From: JBMNCQ01 sp049366715
GTDB taxonomy: Bacteria > Bacillota > Peptococcia > Peptococcales > BICA1-8
Assembly (NCBI GenBank): GCA_049366715.1
Contig: JBMNCQ010000048.1
Coordinates: 124,001-188,000 of the forward strand
Direction of reading: 5' to 3'
Length of the DNA stretch: 64,000 nt
In this document: one piece after another, positions 1 through 8,639 of the stretch
Position numbering within the stretch: position 1 is the first letter of the stretch
How the letters are laid out: every line of letters starts with the position of its first letter
Position numbers and translations under genes: made by a program
Notes under the pieces: generated by a model
Databases searched by the model: none
What the model was told of the DNA's origin: nothing
Seen by the model: only the letters and a program-made list of their open reading frames with translations

Positions 1-1794
1 AACTGAAGAAGGTTTAATTTGGGCTAATTTTTGTTTCGCTTCATTCCTTAATCCTGTTATTTTAGAATAATCTAAAGCAGGATCAAGTTCTTTTTTTTCA
101 ATCTTTTCAAACCTTTCTACTTGAGCCAGCTGTTTATTTATATAGCCTTCATATTTAAATTGGATCTCTACTTGTTCGCTAATTTCAGTTGTCAATTCAT
201 GATCACCGTAACCAATCTCGATTAAATCATTATACGTTATTTCCGGTCTTTTTAATAATTCTGCCGCACTAACAGCATTTTTTAGCAGGGAACTCTTTTT
301 ATTGTTTAATAATGTAACTAAACGTTCATAATTAGGATTTAAGTTTGTTTCCTGCAACCGACATTTTTCCCGGGAAATAATTTCTTTTTTCTTCACAAAC
401 TTAGCATAACGTTCCTCACTAACCAAACCAGCTTTCCAACCCATTTCAGTTAATCTTAAATCAGCATTATCCTGTCGTAATAATAATCTGTACTCGGCCC
501 TGGATGTTAACATTCTGTAAGGTTCATTTGTTCCTTTGGTAACTAAATCATCAATTAATACTCCAATATAAGCATCAGACCTTTTTAATATAAACGGTTC
601 TTTATTTTTTATCTTTAACACAGCGTTTATCCCCGCGATAATTCCTTGAGCAGCTGCTTCTTCATAACCCGACGTTCCATTAATCTGTCCGGCAGTATAT
701 AAACCATTAATACTTTTTGTTTCCAGGGTTAATTTTAACTGTAGAGGATTAAGACAATCATATTCAATAGCATAAGCAGGACGCATTATTTCAACATTTT
801 CCAGACCCGGTATTGTCCGGTACATTTGGATTTGCACATCTTCCGGTAAACTACTGGAAACACCCTGCACATACATTTCAGATGTATCAATTCCTTCCGG
901 TTCAATAAAAACCTGATGATTCGTTTTATCAGAAAAACGCACGACCTTATCTTCAATAGAAGGACAATAGCGCGGGCCGGTGCCTTCAATTGTACCGGAA
1001 TACAGAGGGGCGCGATGCAAATTATCTTTAATTATTTTATGTGTGAGTTCATTCGTATAGGTAAGCCAGCAGGAATGATTATGCTTTTGCCCTTGCTCAG
1101 TTAAAAAGGAAAAAAATAAATTTCTGTTTTCCCCAGGCTGTTCAACCATTTTTGAAAAATCTATCGTTCTTTTATCAACCCGGGCCGGAGTACCTGTTTT
1201 AAATCTCAATAATTCCAGACCCAGCTCACGCAGACTGACGGATAAATGCAAAGATGCCTGTTGACCATTTGGTCCGGCGGTATAATTAAAATCTCCAATA
1301 ATAATTTTTCCTTTTAAATAAGTACCTGTAGTCAATATTACAGCCGGAGCATAATAAGTGGCACCTGTTTGGGTTACAACACCTTTCACTTGGTTTTCCG
1401 CAACTAAAATCTTCTCAACCATGGCTTGTTTCACGACCAGATTTTTTTGTTCCTGGAGAGATTTCGTCATTTCTTTTTGATACCAATGTTTGTCAGCTTG
1501 TGCCCGTAAAGCATGAACAGCAGGCCCCTTACCTGTATTAAGCATCCGGACCTGGATGTTAGTTTTATCAATAGTAACACCCATTTGACCACCAAGAGCA
1601 TCAATTTCTCTTACTAAGTGCCCCTTTGCCGGGCCGCCTACAGCAGGATTACAAGGCATTAAGGCTATATTATCCATACTAATTGTCAATATTAGTGTAT
1701 TACATCCCATCCTGGCAGCAGCAAGAGCCGCCTCACAACCGGCATGCCCCGCACCTATGACAATTACATCATAACTGTCTGCAAAAAACTCCAT
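1..1794 (-). CDS. mnmG: tRNA uridine-5-carboxymethylaminomethyl modification enzyme MnmG (GidA), 3' end cut by window edge
   Basis: This FAD-dependent enzyme works with MnmE to put carboxymethylaminomethyl groups on the wobble uridine of several tRNAs. The frame is open from the ATG at 1794 to base 1, giving 598 residues. The family usually has about 620-630, so roughly 25-30 C-terminal residues lie outside the window. The N-terminus has the FAD-binding GAGHAG motif at residues 12-17. It is followed by the family signatures CNPAVGGPAKGH and, further on, GLYTAGQINGTSGYEEAAAQG. The start lies only 10 bases downstream of the mnmE stop, so the two partner genes are probably cotranscribed. Identity is very secure from the sequence motifs and the context. 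Confidence 0.97.
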   Translation of the reverse strand, partial: MEFFADSYDVIVIGAGHAGCEAALAAARMGCNTLILTISMDNIALMPCNPAVGGPAKGHLVREIDALGGQMGVTIDKTNIQVRMLNTGKGPAVHALRAQADKHWYQKEMTKSLQEQKNLVVKQAMVEKILVAENQVKGVVTQTGATYYAPAVILTTGTYLKGKIIIGDFNYTAGPNGQQASLHLSVSLRELGLELLRFKTGTPARVDKRTIDFSKMVEQPGENRNLFFSFLTEQGQKHNHSCWLTYTNELTHKIIKDNLHRAPLYSGTIEGTGPRYCPSIEDKVVRFSDKTNHQVFIEPEGIDTSEMYVQGVSSSLPEDVQIQMYRTIPGLENVEIMRPAYAIEYDCLNPLQLKLTLETKSINGLYTAGQINGTSGYEEAAAQGIIAGINAVLKIKNKEPFILKRSDAYIGVLIDDLVTKGTNEPYRMLTSRAEYRLLLRQDNADLRLTEMGWKAGLVSEERYAKFVKKKEIISREKCRLQETNLNPNYERLVTLLNNKKSSLLKNAVSAAELLKRPEITYNDLIEIGYGDHELTTEISEQVEIQFKYEGYINKQLAQVERFEKIEKKELDPALDYSKITGLRNEAKQKLAQIKPSSV

Positions 1795-1804
1795 ATAATC
1801 TTCC

Positions 1805-3187
1805 CTACTTTCCTAAACAAAATTGAGAGAAAATTTGATCTAGAATATCTTCTTCTATTGTTGCACCGGTAATTTTTCCTAAACTTTCCCAGGCACTTTT
1901 AATATCTATAATCACAAAATCTCCGGGTAAATGATTATGCAAAGAAAAAAGAGCACTCTCTAAAAAATCCAGCGTTTTTTGCAGGGCTTGTATATGACGG
2001 GCATTACTTATAACAGCTTCTTGTGAAAGATCAAAATTACCGGCAAAAAACATTTCAATAATTTCTTCTTCTAATTTATCCAATCCATAATCATCTTTTA
2101 TAGATATATTAATCAGGTCTTTTTGCCCAATAAATTTTTTTATTTTAGCGATATTTTTAGAAAAATTTTGCATATCTATTTTATTTACCAAATAGATGGT
2201 CGGTTTTTCCTTTAAAAAGTTACTAATTATCTTTTTATCTTCCTCTGCAATTCCATTTATAATATCAAAAACATACAGAACCAGATCAGCTTGCTTGATA
2301 AATTCTTTTGTTTTATCTACACCGATCTTTTCAACAATATTTTCAGTTTCCCTGATTCCGGCGGTATCAATTATTTTAATCGGTATCCCGCCTAAATTTA
2401 TATATTCTTCGATAGAATCTCTGGTTGTCCCGGGAATATCAGTTACGATTGCTCTGGATTCCTTTAATAATGCATTAAGTAAACTTGATTTACCGACATT
2501 TGGTTTACCGATAATAACAACACTTAATCCTTCTCTGATAATTTTCCCTTTTTGAGCTGTTTCTAAAATTTTTGTTATTTTTTCTTTGCTGGAAATAATT
2601 CTGACTTCTTGTTCATCAGAACTAAGCCTTTCAATATCATCTTCCGGAAAATCAATATCTGCTTCAATATAAGCAACCAGAGAAAGTAAATCATTACGAA
2701 CACGATTCACAAAATTAGAAATTACACCCTCCCTCTGATTGAGGGCAATATCCAATCCTTTTTCTGTTTTCGTATTAATAATGTCTACGATAGACTCTGC
2801 CTGAGCCAGATCCATCTTACCGTTTAAATAAGCTCTTTTACTGAATTCTCCGGGTTCTGCCAGCCTCACGCCATTTCGCAAAACAATATCCAAAACTTTC
2901 CGTACAGGAACAATTCCCCCATGACACTGAACTTCCACAACATCTTCTCCTGTAAAAGTTACAGGACTTTTCATAATTAAAAATAATGCTTCATCAATAA
3001 TCTTCTGATGCCATTTATCATAAACTTTTCCATATAAAATAGAATGGGAAGCAGTATTTAAAAAATCTTTAGATCCTTTATATATTTTATTTCCCACATT
3101 TATTGCGTCAGGGCCACTAATTCTTATAATCCCAACACCGGCAGCTCCCATAGCTGTAATAACGGCAGCTATTGTATCATTAATCAA
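1805..3187 (-). CDS. mnmE: tRNA modification GTPase MnmE (TrmE)
   Basis: MnmE is the GTPase partner of MnmG in wobble-uridine modification. The N-terminal tetrahydrofolate-binding domain begins INDTIAAV. The Ras-like G domain has the P-loop GKPNVGKSS at about residues 227-235, then DTAG and NKID motifs. The protein ends in the diagnostic FCLGK, whose Cys is conserved. I chose the TTG at 3187 because GAGGTG sits 6 bases upstream and the protein then has the usual length of 460 residues. An in-frame GTG at 3229 would add 14 residues but has no visible ribosome-binding site. The gene follows jag with a gap of about 95 bases and precedes mnmG. Confidence 0.96.
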   Translation of the reverse strand: MINDTIAAVITAMGAAGVGIIRISGPDAINVGNKIYKGSKDFLNTASHSILYGKVYDKWHQKIIDEALFLIMKSPVTFTGEDVVEVQCHGGIVPVRKVLDIVLRNGVRLAEPGEFSKRAYLNGKMDLAQAESIVDIINTKTEKGLDIALNQREGVISNFVNRVRNDLLSLVAYIEADIDFPEDDIERLSSDEQEVRIISSKEKITKILETAQKGKIIREGLSVVIIGKPNVGKSSLLNALLKESRAIVTDIPGTTRDSIEEYINLGGIPIKIIDTAGIRETENIVEKIGVDKTKEFIKQADLVLYVFDIINGIAEEDKKIISNFLKEKPTIYLVNKIDMQNFSKNIAKIKKFIGQKDLINISIKDDYGLDKLEEEIIEMFFAGNFDLSQEAVISNARHIQALQKTLDFLESALFSLHNHLPGDFVIIDIKSAWESLGKITGATIEEDILDQIFSQFCLGK

Positions 3188-3283
3188 ATTATTCACCTCA
3201 GGGAAAATATTCTTCACATATGTTACCACAAAATACTAATAAAAACACATTATGTGATAAAAAAATTCCAGTAGGCACTGGAA

Positions 3284-3904
3284 TTAATTTTTTGGTACTA
3301 TCACAACTTTTCGATAAGGTTCATCACCTTCACTGTATGTTGTTATTCTTTTGTCATCTTGTAAGGCAATATGAATTACCCTTCTTTCATGAGGACTCAT
3401 TGGTTCTAAAACCACTCTCCGTCCTGTTCTTTTTGCCTTATCAGAAAGTTTTTTTGCTAAATTAATTAACGTTTCTTCTCTCCGTTCACGATAACCTTCA
3501 ACATCAATAATTAATTTTTTTCTATTTTCTTTATTTTTATTAACAACTAAATTTAACAGAAACTGTAGTGAATCCAGAGTATCGCCCCTGCGTCCTATTA
3601 AAATACCAAGATCATCACCACTAATATTTAAATAGATATTATCACCATTTTCCTGAATATCTATGGCAGGTTTTAAATTCATTGCTTCAAAAATTTTTAA
3701 TAAAAAAACTTGAGCTTCTTTTAAAGGATTATATTTTTCTACAACTTTTACAACAGCATTCTTATTACCTAATATTCCTAAAAACCCTTTATTAGGCTGT
3801 TCTATTACATCTATCTCAACTTCTTCTTCTGTCAATTTTAATTCTTCCAATGCTAACTTAATAGCATCCTCAACAGTTTTTGCAGTTATTTCTATACTTT
3901 TCAT
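3284..3904 (-). CDS. jag: RNA-binding protein Jag/KhpB (Jag-N, KH and R3H domains)
   Basis: This is a cytoplasmic RNA-binding protein of 206 residues. In other Firmicutes it pairs with KhpA and affects cell elongation and division. The Jag N-terminal domain (EITAKTVEDAIKLALEEL onward) is followed by a KH domain with GILIGRRGDTLDSLQ near residues 98-112. The C-terminal R3H domain is seen as EPMSPHERRVIHIAL. The ATG overlaps the end of yidC by four bases (ATGA), so translation of the two is probably coupled. This yidC-jag order is standard near the Firmicute origin. Confidence is high. Confidence 0.95.
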   Translation of the reverse strand: MKSIEITAKTVEDAIKLALEELKLTEEEVEIDVIEQPNKGFLGILGNKNAVVKVVEKYNPLKEAQVFLLKIFEAMNLKPAIDIQENGDNIYLNISGDDLGILIGRRGDTLDSLQFLLNLVVNKNKENRKKLIIDVEGYRERREETLINLAKKLSDKAKRTGRRVVLEPMSPHERRVIHIALQDDKRITTYSEGDEPYRKVVIVPKN

Positions 3905-4572
3905 TTACCACCGACATCCTCCTTTTTTTCAGCAAGGGGTTGGCGATTAATCCAATATTGCTGAGCAGCACTTAATGTATTAAAAATAACCCAATATAAA
4001 GCTAAACCAGCAGCAAATTTCATGCTTATATAGCCAATAAATAAAGGCATAAAATAAACCATCATTGCATTTGTGGAGTTTGCACCGGCACCGGTCGTTG
4101 GTGTAGTTATTTTTGATTGCGCAAAAGTAGCCAATGCTACTAAAATAGGCAGGATATAATAAGGATCAGGCTGAGACAAACTGGAAATCCAAAAAAACTT
4201 AGCATGGGCGGCCGGTTCAAAATTAAAATTTCTTAATGCCGTAAATAAACCAATCAATATCGGCATTTGTATTAAAATAGGCAGACAGCCTGCAGCAGGA
4301 TTTACATTATATTCCTTATATAAATCCATAATCGCTTTATTCATTTTTTCTTTATCATTTTTGTATTTTTTCTGTATTTCCTGTACTTTAGGCTGGATTA
4401 CTTGCATCCCCTTCATTGACTGCATTTGTTTCACAGATAAAGGGTAAAGCACAATTTTTAAAAGCACCGTTAATATTATGATTGCCAAAGCATAACTAGG
4501 TAAACCGATCATATCGGTAAAATTGTATAAAAGCATAATAATACTTTTAATTCCATTCACAATCCATTCCAA
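3901..4572 (-). CDS. yidC: Membrane protein insertase YidC/Oxa1 family (SpoIIIJ-like)
   Basis: YidC inserts proteins into the cytoplasmic membrane, alone or with SecYEG. The 223-residue protein has the Oxa1 core: an opening hydrophobic segment, then LPSYALAIIILTVLLKIVLYPLS. The conserved cytoplasmic hairpin KQMQSMKGMQVIQPKVQEIQ follows, then CLPILIQMPILIGLF and two or three more membrane segments. The key Arg or Lys in the first core helix appears as the Lys in TVLLKIVLYPLS. No lipobox is evident at the N-terminus, unlike Bacillus SpoIIIJ, so this is a short form. It overlaps jag by four bases. Confidence 0.95.
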   Translation of the reverse strand: MEWIVNGIKSIIMLLYNFTDMIGLPSYALAIIILTVLLKIVLYPLSVKQMQSMKGMQVIQPKVQEIQKKYKNDKEKMNKAIMDLYKEYNVNPAAGCLPILIQMPILIGLFTALRNFNFEPAAHAKFFWISSLSQPDPYYILPILVALATFAQSKITTPTTGAGANSTNAMMVYFMPLFIGYISMKFAAGLALYWVIFNTLSAAQQYWINRQPLAEKKEDVGGK

Positions 4573-4733
4573 ATTTTTCCCTGCTAAATAAGCAAATCTA
4601 CTAGCAGGAATTCACCTCCTTATATTTTTTAGGGACACACCTCATTGTTAAAATAAAAATTCAATTTAAAGATAAAAAATACTCCATAGTCCATCCTAAT
4701 TTTTTCTCTTAAAGTAAAAGAGGTTAATCCCTT

Positions 4734-4958
4734 TTATTTAACAGGATCATACCCACCCGGATGAAAAGGATGGCATTTTACTATTCTTTTTAAAGACAAA
4801 AAACCACCTTTTAAAAAACCATATTTAGAAACTGATTGTAGAGCATATTCCGAACAAGTAGGATAGAAACGGCATGTTCTTCCTTTTAAAGGAGAAATAA
4901 ATTTTTGATAAATAATAATAATTTTTATTAAAATCTTGGTAAAAATTTTATTTATCAT
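4734..4958 (-). CDS. yidD: Membrane protein insertion efficiency factor YidD
   Basis: This is a small (74 residues) membrane-associated protein thought to help YidC-dependent insertion. It carries the family pattern KGRTCRFYPTCSEYA with conserved Cys residues, then the C-terminal HPGGYDPV. The start overlaps the 3' end of rnpA by 11 bases, which is the usual arrangement in Firmicutes. About 160 bases of AT-rich sequence separate it from yidC; a ribosome-binding site (AAGGAGG) sits around 4615-4621. Confidence 0.95.
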   Translation of the reverse strand: MINKIFTKILIKIIIIYQKFISPLKGRTCRFYPTCSEYALQSVSKYGFLKGGFLSLKRIVKCHPFHPGGYDPVK

Positions 4959-5295
4959 TATATAATCTACCTTTTAATAATAATGATTCCATCTTCTCTT
5001 CAACATCTTGAAAGGATTTTCCTTTAATTTTTTGTCTGGCAATAAAAATCAAATCGTATCCCTCTTTGATTTTTAATATTTTTTTTCTAACAATCTCCCG
5101 TAACTGTCTTTTTAAATAATTTCTCTCATTAGCTTTACCAATTTTTTTTGAAATTGAAAAACCTATCCTTGTTTCCTTATTTTGATTATTCTTCTTTATA
5201 TATAAAACCAAAAGATCATTGGCAATAGATTTTGATGACTTATAAATTCTTCTAAAATCTATATTTTTTCTTAATCTATATTTTTTTTTCAGCAA
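4948..5295 (-). CDS. rnpA: Ribonuclease P protein component
   Basis: RnpA is the protein subunit that helps RNase P RNA mature the 5' ends of tRNAs. It has the RNPA signature, with ERNYLKRQLREIVR as the conserved RNR-type segment, and the N-terminal LKKKYRLRKNIDFRRIY. I prefer the TTG at 5295 (115 residues, normal length) because GAGGGG lies 9 bases upstream. An upstream TTG at 5319 would add eight residues with no ribosome-binding site. It overlaps yidD. Confidence 0.93.
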   Translation of the reverse strand: MLKKKYRLRKNIDFRRIYKSSKSIANDLLVLYIKKNNQNKETRIGFSISKKIGKANERNYLKRQLREIVRKKILKIKEGYDLIFIARQKIKGKSFQDVEEKMESLLLKGRLYNDK

Positions 5296-5371
5296 TTTTT
5301 CATCCCCTCTTCTGGACAATTAATAGTATTTTGTCCAAACTAAGGTATAAATAAAATAAAACCAAATAATC

Positions 5372-5394
5372 TAAAAAGGCCTCAAGGGCCTTTT
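5372..5394 (-). terminator. Intrinsic terminator between rpmH and rnpA
   Basis: Read on the minus strand, AAAAGGCC and GGCCTTTTT form a tight hairpin with a five-base loop, and the 3' arm runs into five Ts. It lies downstream of the rpmH stop. L34 mRNA may therefore end here, with partial read-through into rnpA. Confidence 0.75.
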
Positions 5395-5429
5395 CCATAT
5401 AAAAGATTTAATAGTAATAAAAAGAAAAA

Positions 5430-5564
5430 TTATGCACTTAATCTTTTTCTTCCCTTTGTTCTTCTTCTCTTCAGTACATTTCTGCCAGTAGGTGTACTCA
5501 TTCTTTTCCTGAAACCATGTACTCTTTTATGTTTTCTATTTTTTGGCTGATAAGTTCTTTTCAT
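5430..5564 (-). CDS. rpmH: 50S ribosomal protein L34
   Basis: This 44-residue, strongly basic protein begins MKRTYQPKNRKHKRVHGFRK and ends KGRKRLSA. It covers the whole of L34, a component of the large ribosomal subunit. The ATG at 5564 is preceded on the minus strand by a GGGGGTG ribosome-binding site about 7 bases away. The gene faces away from oriC as in nearly all Firmicutes. It is too short for default ORF-length cut-offs but is unmistakable. Confidence 0.97.
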   Translation of the reverse strand: MKRTYQPKNRKHKRVHGFRKRMSTPTGRNVLKRRRTKGRKRLSA

Positions 5565-5617
5565 TTAGAACACCCCCTCTATCATATTACATTATATGAA
5601 TAATTTTAATAAACTAC

Positions 5618-5826
5618 TTATCCACATACATCAAGATTATATCTTATCAAGGCATCCGGGTCAAGCAAACACTTATCGTAATCTATATTTTGTGGATAAG
5701 TTTAGATTTGCTTTTTTTACGTTGTTGATAACTTCTCTTAATTTTGGTATTATTTAGTTGCTATTTTCTTAACATTAAGCCTTTTATCCACAATTTTTTA
5801 TTTACTTATACACAATTTGTGGATAA
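5618..5826. other. oriC: oriC part 1: DnaA box cluster between rpmH and dnaA
   Basis: This AT-rich gap carries several matches to the DnaA box TTATCCACA. They are at 5618-5626 (plus, perfect), 5691-5699 (minus, perfect), 5784-5792 (plus, perfect), 5806-5814 (plus, TTATACACA) and 5818-5826 (minus, perfect). Their position just upstream of dnaA matches the incA/incB type of upstream origin cluster in Bacillus. Dense boxes close to the dnaA start also suggest autoregulation of dnaA. Confidence 0.93.
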
Positions 5827-5867
5827 TATTGTTTATATTTCTTTTTTTAATTTGGGGGTAAATTATC

Positions 5868-7214
5868 ATGATTAAATCACAATTATCCGATATCTGGAAA
5901 GAGACTCTGCAATTACTAGAAAAAGATTTAAGTAAACCAAGTTTTGAAACCTGGTTTAAAGCAACAGAATTAATTGCATATTATGACGACTATCTAATCA
6001 TTAGTACTCCTAATGATTTTGCTAAAGATTGGTTACAAAACCGTTATATTGACTTAATTAAATCTAAATTACAAAGCCTATTAAACCATCCGGTTAATTT
6101 AAAATTTGTAGTTGAGCAACAAAAAGACACTGAATTAAATAAAATTGAACAAAATATAGCCAGAGATAATAAGCACAATGAGGATTATACCGGTAATAAA
6201 CTCAATCCTAAATATATTTTTGACACCTTTGTAGTCGGAAACAGCAACAGATTCGCCCATGCTGCTTCCCTTGCCGTTGCAGAGTCTGTTGCCAAAGCAT
6301 ACAACCCTCTGTTTATTTATGGGGGCGTGGGGCTGGGCAAAACACACTTAATGCACGCAATAGGCCATTATGTTATCGATAATAATAAAAACGCTAAAGT
6401 TGTTTATGTTTCTTCAGAAAAGTTTACTAACGAATTAATCGATGGAATCAGAGATGATAAAACTACTGATTTTAGAAATAAATATCGTACGATAGATGTT
6501 TTATTGATAGACGATATTCAATTTCTCGCCAAAAAAGAAAGAACACAAGAAGAGTTCTTCCACACTTTTAATGCACTTTATGAAGCCAACAGACAAATAA
6601 TAATCTCCAGTGACAGACCTCCTAAAGAAATACCGACATTAGAAGATCGTTTAAGAACCAGATTTGAATGGGGCTTAATAACTGATATTCAGCCACCGGA
6701 CTTAGAAACCAGAATAGCTATTTTACGTAAAAAAGCACAAATGGAACAAATAGAAGTTGATAATGACGTAATGCTATATATTGCGGATAAAATACAATCT
6801 AACATTAGAGAATTAGAAGGAGCTTTAATCCGGGTAATTGCCTATTCATCATTAAATAATAATGAGATCTCTCTGGACTTGGCAATTGAAGCTTTAAAAG
6901 ATATCATACCTGCCAATAAACCAAGACCCATTACGGCTGAATTAATTCAAGAAAAAGTAGCCGAAGTCTTTTCAGTAAAGATCGAAGATTTTAAGGCAAA
7001 AAAAAGAACAAAAAATGTTGCTTTTCCAAGACAAATCGCTATGTATTTATGCAGGGAACTTACTGATTTATCATTACCGAAAATCGGAGATTTATTTGGC
7101 GGCCGGGATCATACAACAGTTATCCATGCCTATGACAAAATATCTGCTGAAATATTAAGAGATCCTTCAATTCAAGATAAAATTAATAAAATAAAGGAAA
7201 ATCTTAAAAACTAA
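5868..7214 (+). CDS. dnaA: Chromosomal replication initiator protein DnaA
   Basis: DnaA binds DnaA boxes, oligomerises with ATP and melts oriC. The 448-residue protein has the N-terminal helicase-loading domain I (residues 1-80). A short linker follows, then an AAA+ domain with Walker A GGVGLGKTH at 152-160 and Walker B LLIDDIQFL at 212-220. The C-terminal DNA-binding domain has the signature GGRDHTTVIHAYDKI. The ATG at 5868 follows a GGGGGT ribosome-binding site. DnaA boxes flank the gene on both sides. Confidence 0.98.
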   Translation: MIKSQLSDIWKETLQLLEKDLSKPSFETWFKATELIAYYDDYLIISTPNDFAKDWLQNRYIDLIKSKLQSLLNHPVNLKFVVEQQKDTELNKIEQNIARDNKHNEDYTGNKLNPKYIFDTFVVGNSNRFAHAASLAVAESVAKAYNPLFIYGGVGLGKTHLMHAIGHYVIDNNKNAKVVYVSSEKFTNELIDGIRDDKTTDFRNKYRTIDVLLIDDIQFLAKKERTQEEFFHTFNALYEANRQIIISSDRPPKEIPTLEDRLRTRFEWGLITDIQPPDLETRIAILRKKAQMEQIEVDNDVMLYIADKIQSNIRELEGALIRVIAYSSLNNNEISLDLAIEALKDIIPANKPRPITAELIQEKVAEVFSVKIEDFKAKKRTKNVAFPRQIAMYLCRELTDLSLPKIGDLFGGRDHTTVIHAYDKISAEILRDPSIQDKINKIKENLKN

Positions 7215-7215
7215 T

Positions 7216-7430
7216 TGTGGATAAAAATATTAATAACTTGTGAATATATTGTAGATAAGATGTTTATAAATCTGGGCGCTGTGAATATGTGGATAAACCC
7301 ATAAATCTATTCACATTATTATGAACAACTCTAAAAGTGCGTAAAATTTAGCTTACCTGTTCTTTTCCACATATCCACAGCTATTACTACTATTACTACT
7401 AATTTTACTTATAATAATAATAAAGTTACC
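7216..7430. other. oriC: oriC part 2: DnaA boxes and DnaA-trio-like basal unwinding element
   Basis: The dnaA-dnaN gap holds further DnaA boxes: perfect minus-strand boxes near 7218 and 7289, and degenerate ones between them. At 7363-7379 two adjoining boxes (TTTTCCACA, ATATCCACA) are followed directly at 7381-7401 by repeated CTA/TTA trinucleotides. This matches the arrangement of two boxes plus a DnaA-trio array that forms the basal unwinding system of Bacillus. A run of AT-only sequence (7402-7430) lies beyond as the likely melting site. Assignment rests on pattern matching only. Confidence 0.85.
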
Positions 7431-7511
7431 GAAGAACATTATTTTGCATTTTAAATTGAATATTGTATTTTATTTTTTAAAAATTTTAATCCCGGAAGGA
7501 AGGTTATTATT

Positions 7512-8621
7512 TTGAAAATTACTGCTACCAAAGAAAATTTATTAAATGGAATCCAGACAGTACAAAAGGCAATTTCTAATAAAAATACTATCCCTGTTTT
7601 ATCCGGTATCTATTTAAAAGCTGCCGATAATAAACTTTGTTTTAGAGCTACGGATTTAGAGATCGGTATAGAATGTAAGGTACCTGTTAATGTGATTGAA
7701 GAAGGTGAAATTGTCTTGCCGGCCCGTCATTTCTCCGAATTGGTTAGAAAATTACCCAATACCAAAATAGTTATTACATATAATGCCGATATTATTGGTG
7801 TTAATATAGAATATGATGAAGCAGAAATAGACTTAAAAGGCTGGCCTGGTGAAGAATTTCCGGTGATGCCGGATTTAGAAGGGGAATATGGTTATGAATT
7901 AGACCCTAACGTCTTAAAAAACATGATCAAACAAATCATATTTGCTACAGCTGCAGATGACAGCAGACCTATATTTAGCGGCGCACTATTTGAAGTAAAT
8001 CATAATGATTTAACTATGGTAACAACAGATACTCACCGCCTGGCTTTAAGATCCGGGAAAATAAATAATAATCTGGAAAAGGGAATAAGTATCATAATAC
8101 CCGGGAAAACACTGAACGAAATAAGCAGAATAATTAAAGAAGATGATGAAATCATTAAGATAAGGGGTAATAATAACCAAATTTCCTTTGAAATGAATGA
8201 AGCAAGAATAATTTCCAGAATCATAGATGGTAAGTTTCCAAATTATAAACAAGTAATACCACAGGATTATAAGACTTTTGTAAAAGTTAAAACGAGATCT
8301 TTTCAAGAAACCGTTGAAAGAGCAAATTTGTTTACAAATGAAAAGGACGGTACCAGTATAATTAAGATCGCCATTAATGATAGTATTTTACAGGTGACAT
8401 CTAGATCAGAGATAGGTAAAGTTGATGAAAAAATGCCTGTTTATGTTGAAGGAGAAGATTTAGAAATATCTTTTAATGCCAAATATTTATTGGATGCTTT
8501 AAAAGTAATGGATGCGGAGGATTTGAACATTACCCTTACGGGATCACTAAGTCCGGGAATCATAAAACCGGGGAATAACAGCAACTATTTATATCTAATA
8601 CTGCCTCTGAGAACTGTTTAA
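7512..8621 (+). CDS. dnaN: DNA polymerase III subunit beta (sliding clamp)
   Basis: DnaN is the ring-shaped processivity clamp of the replicative polymerase. The 369-residue protein shows three clamp domains. The start MKITATKENLLNGIQTVQKA is typical, as are SGIYLKAADNKLCFRATDLEIG and the C-terminal YLILPLRT, which includes the conserved LPLR tail. Translation starts at TTG 7512 behind a GGAAGGAAGG ribosome-binding site. It lies directly downstream of the origin unwinding element and upstream of recF. Confidence 0.98.
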   Translation: MKITATKENLLNGIQTVQKAISNKNTIPVLSGIYLKAADNKLCFRATDLEIGIECKVPVNVIEEGEIVLPARHFSELVRKLPNTKIVITYNADIIGVNIEYDEAEIDLKGWPGEEFPVMPDLEGEYGYELDPNVLKNMIKQIIFATAADDSRPIFSGALFEVNHNDLTMVTTDTHRLALRSGKINNNLEKGISIIIPGKTLNEISRIIKEDDEIIKIRGNNNQISFEMNEARIISRIIDGKFPNYKQVIPQDYKTFVKVKTRSFQETVERANLFTNEKDGTSIIKIAINDSILQVTSRSEIGKVDEKMPVYVEGEDLEISFNAKYLLDALKVMDAEDLNITLTGSLSPGIIKPGNNSNYLYLILPLRTV

Positions 8622-8639
8622 AAATATGGAGTGTATGAA

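Noticed and set aside
2196..2555. Plus-strand frame of 119 codons inside mnmE
   Set aside because: It is antisense to the conserved G domain, with no ribosome-binding site.
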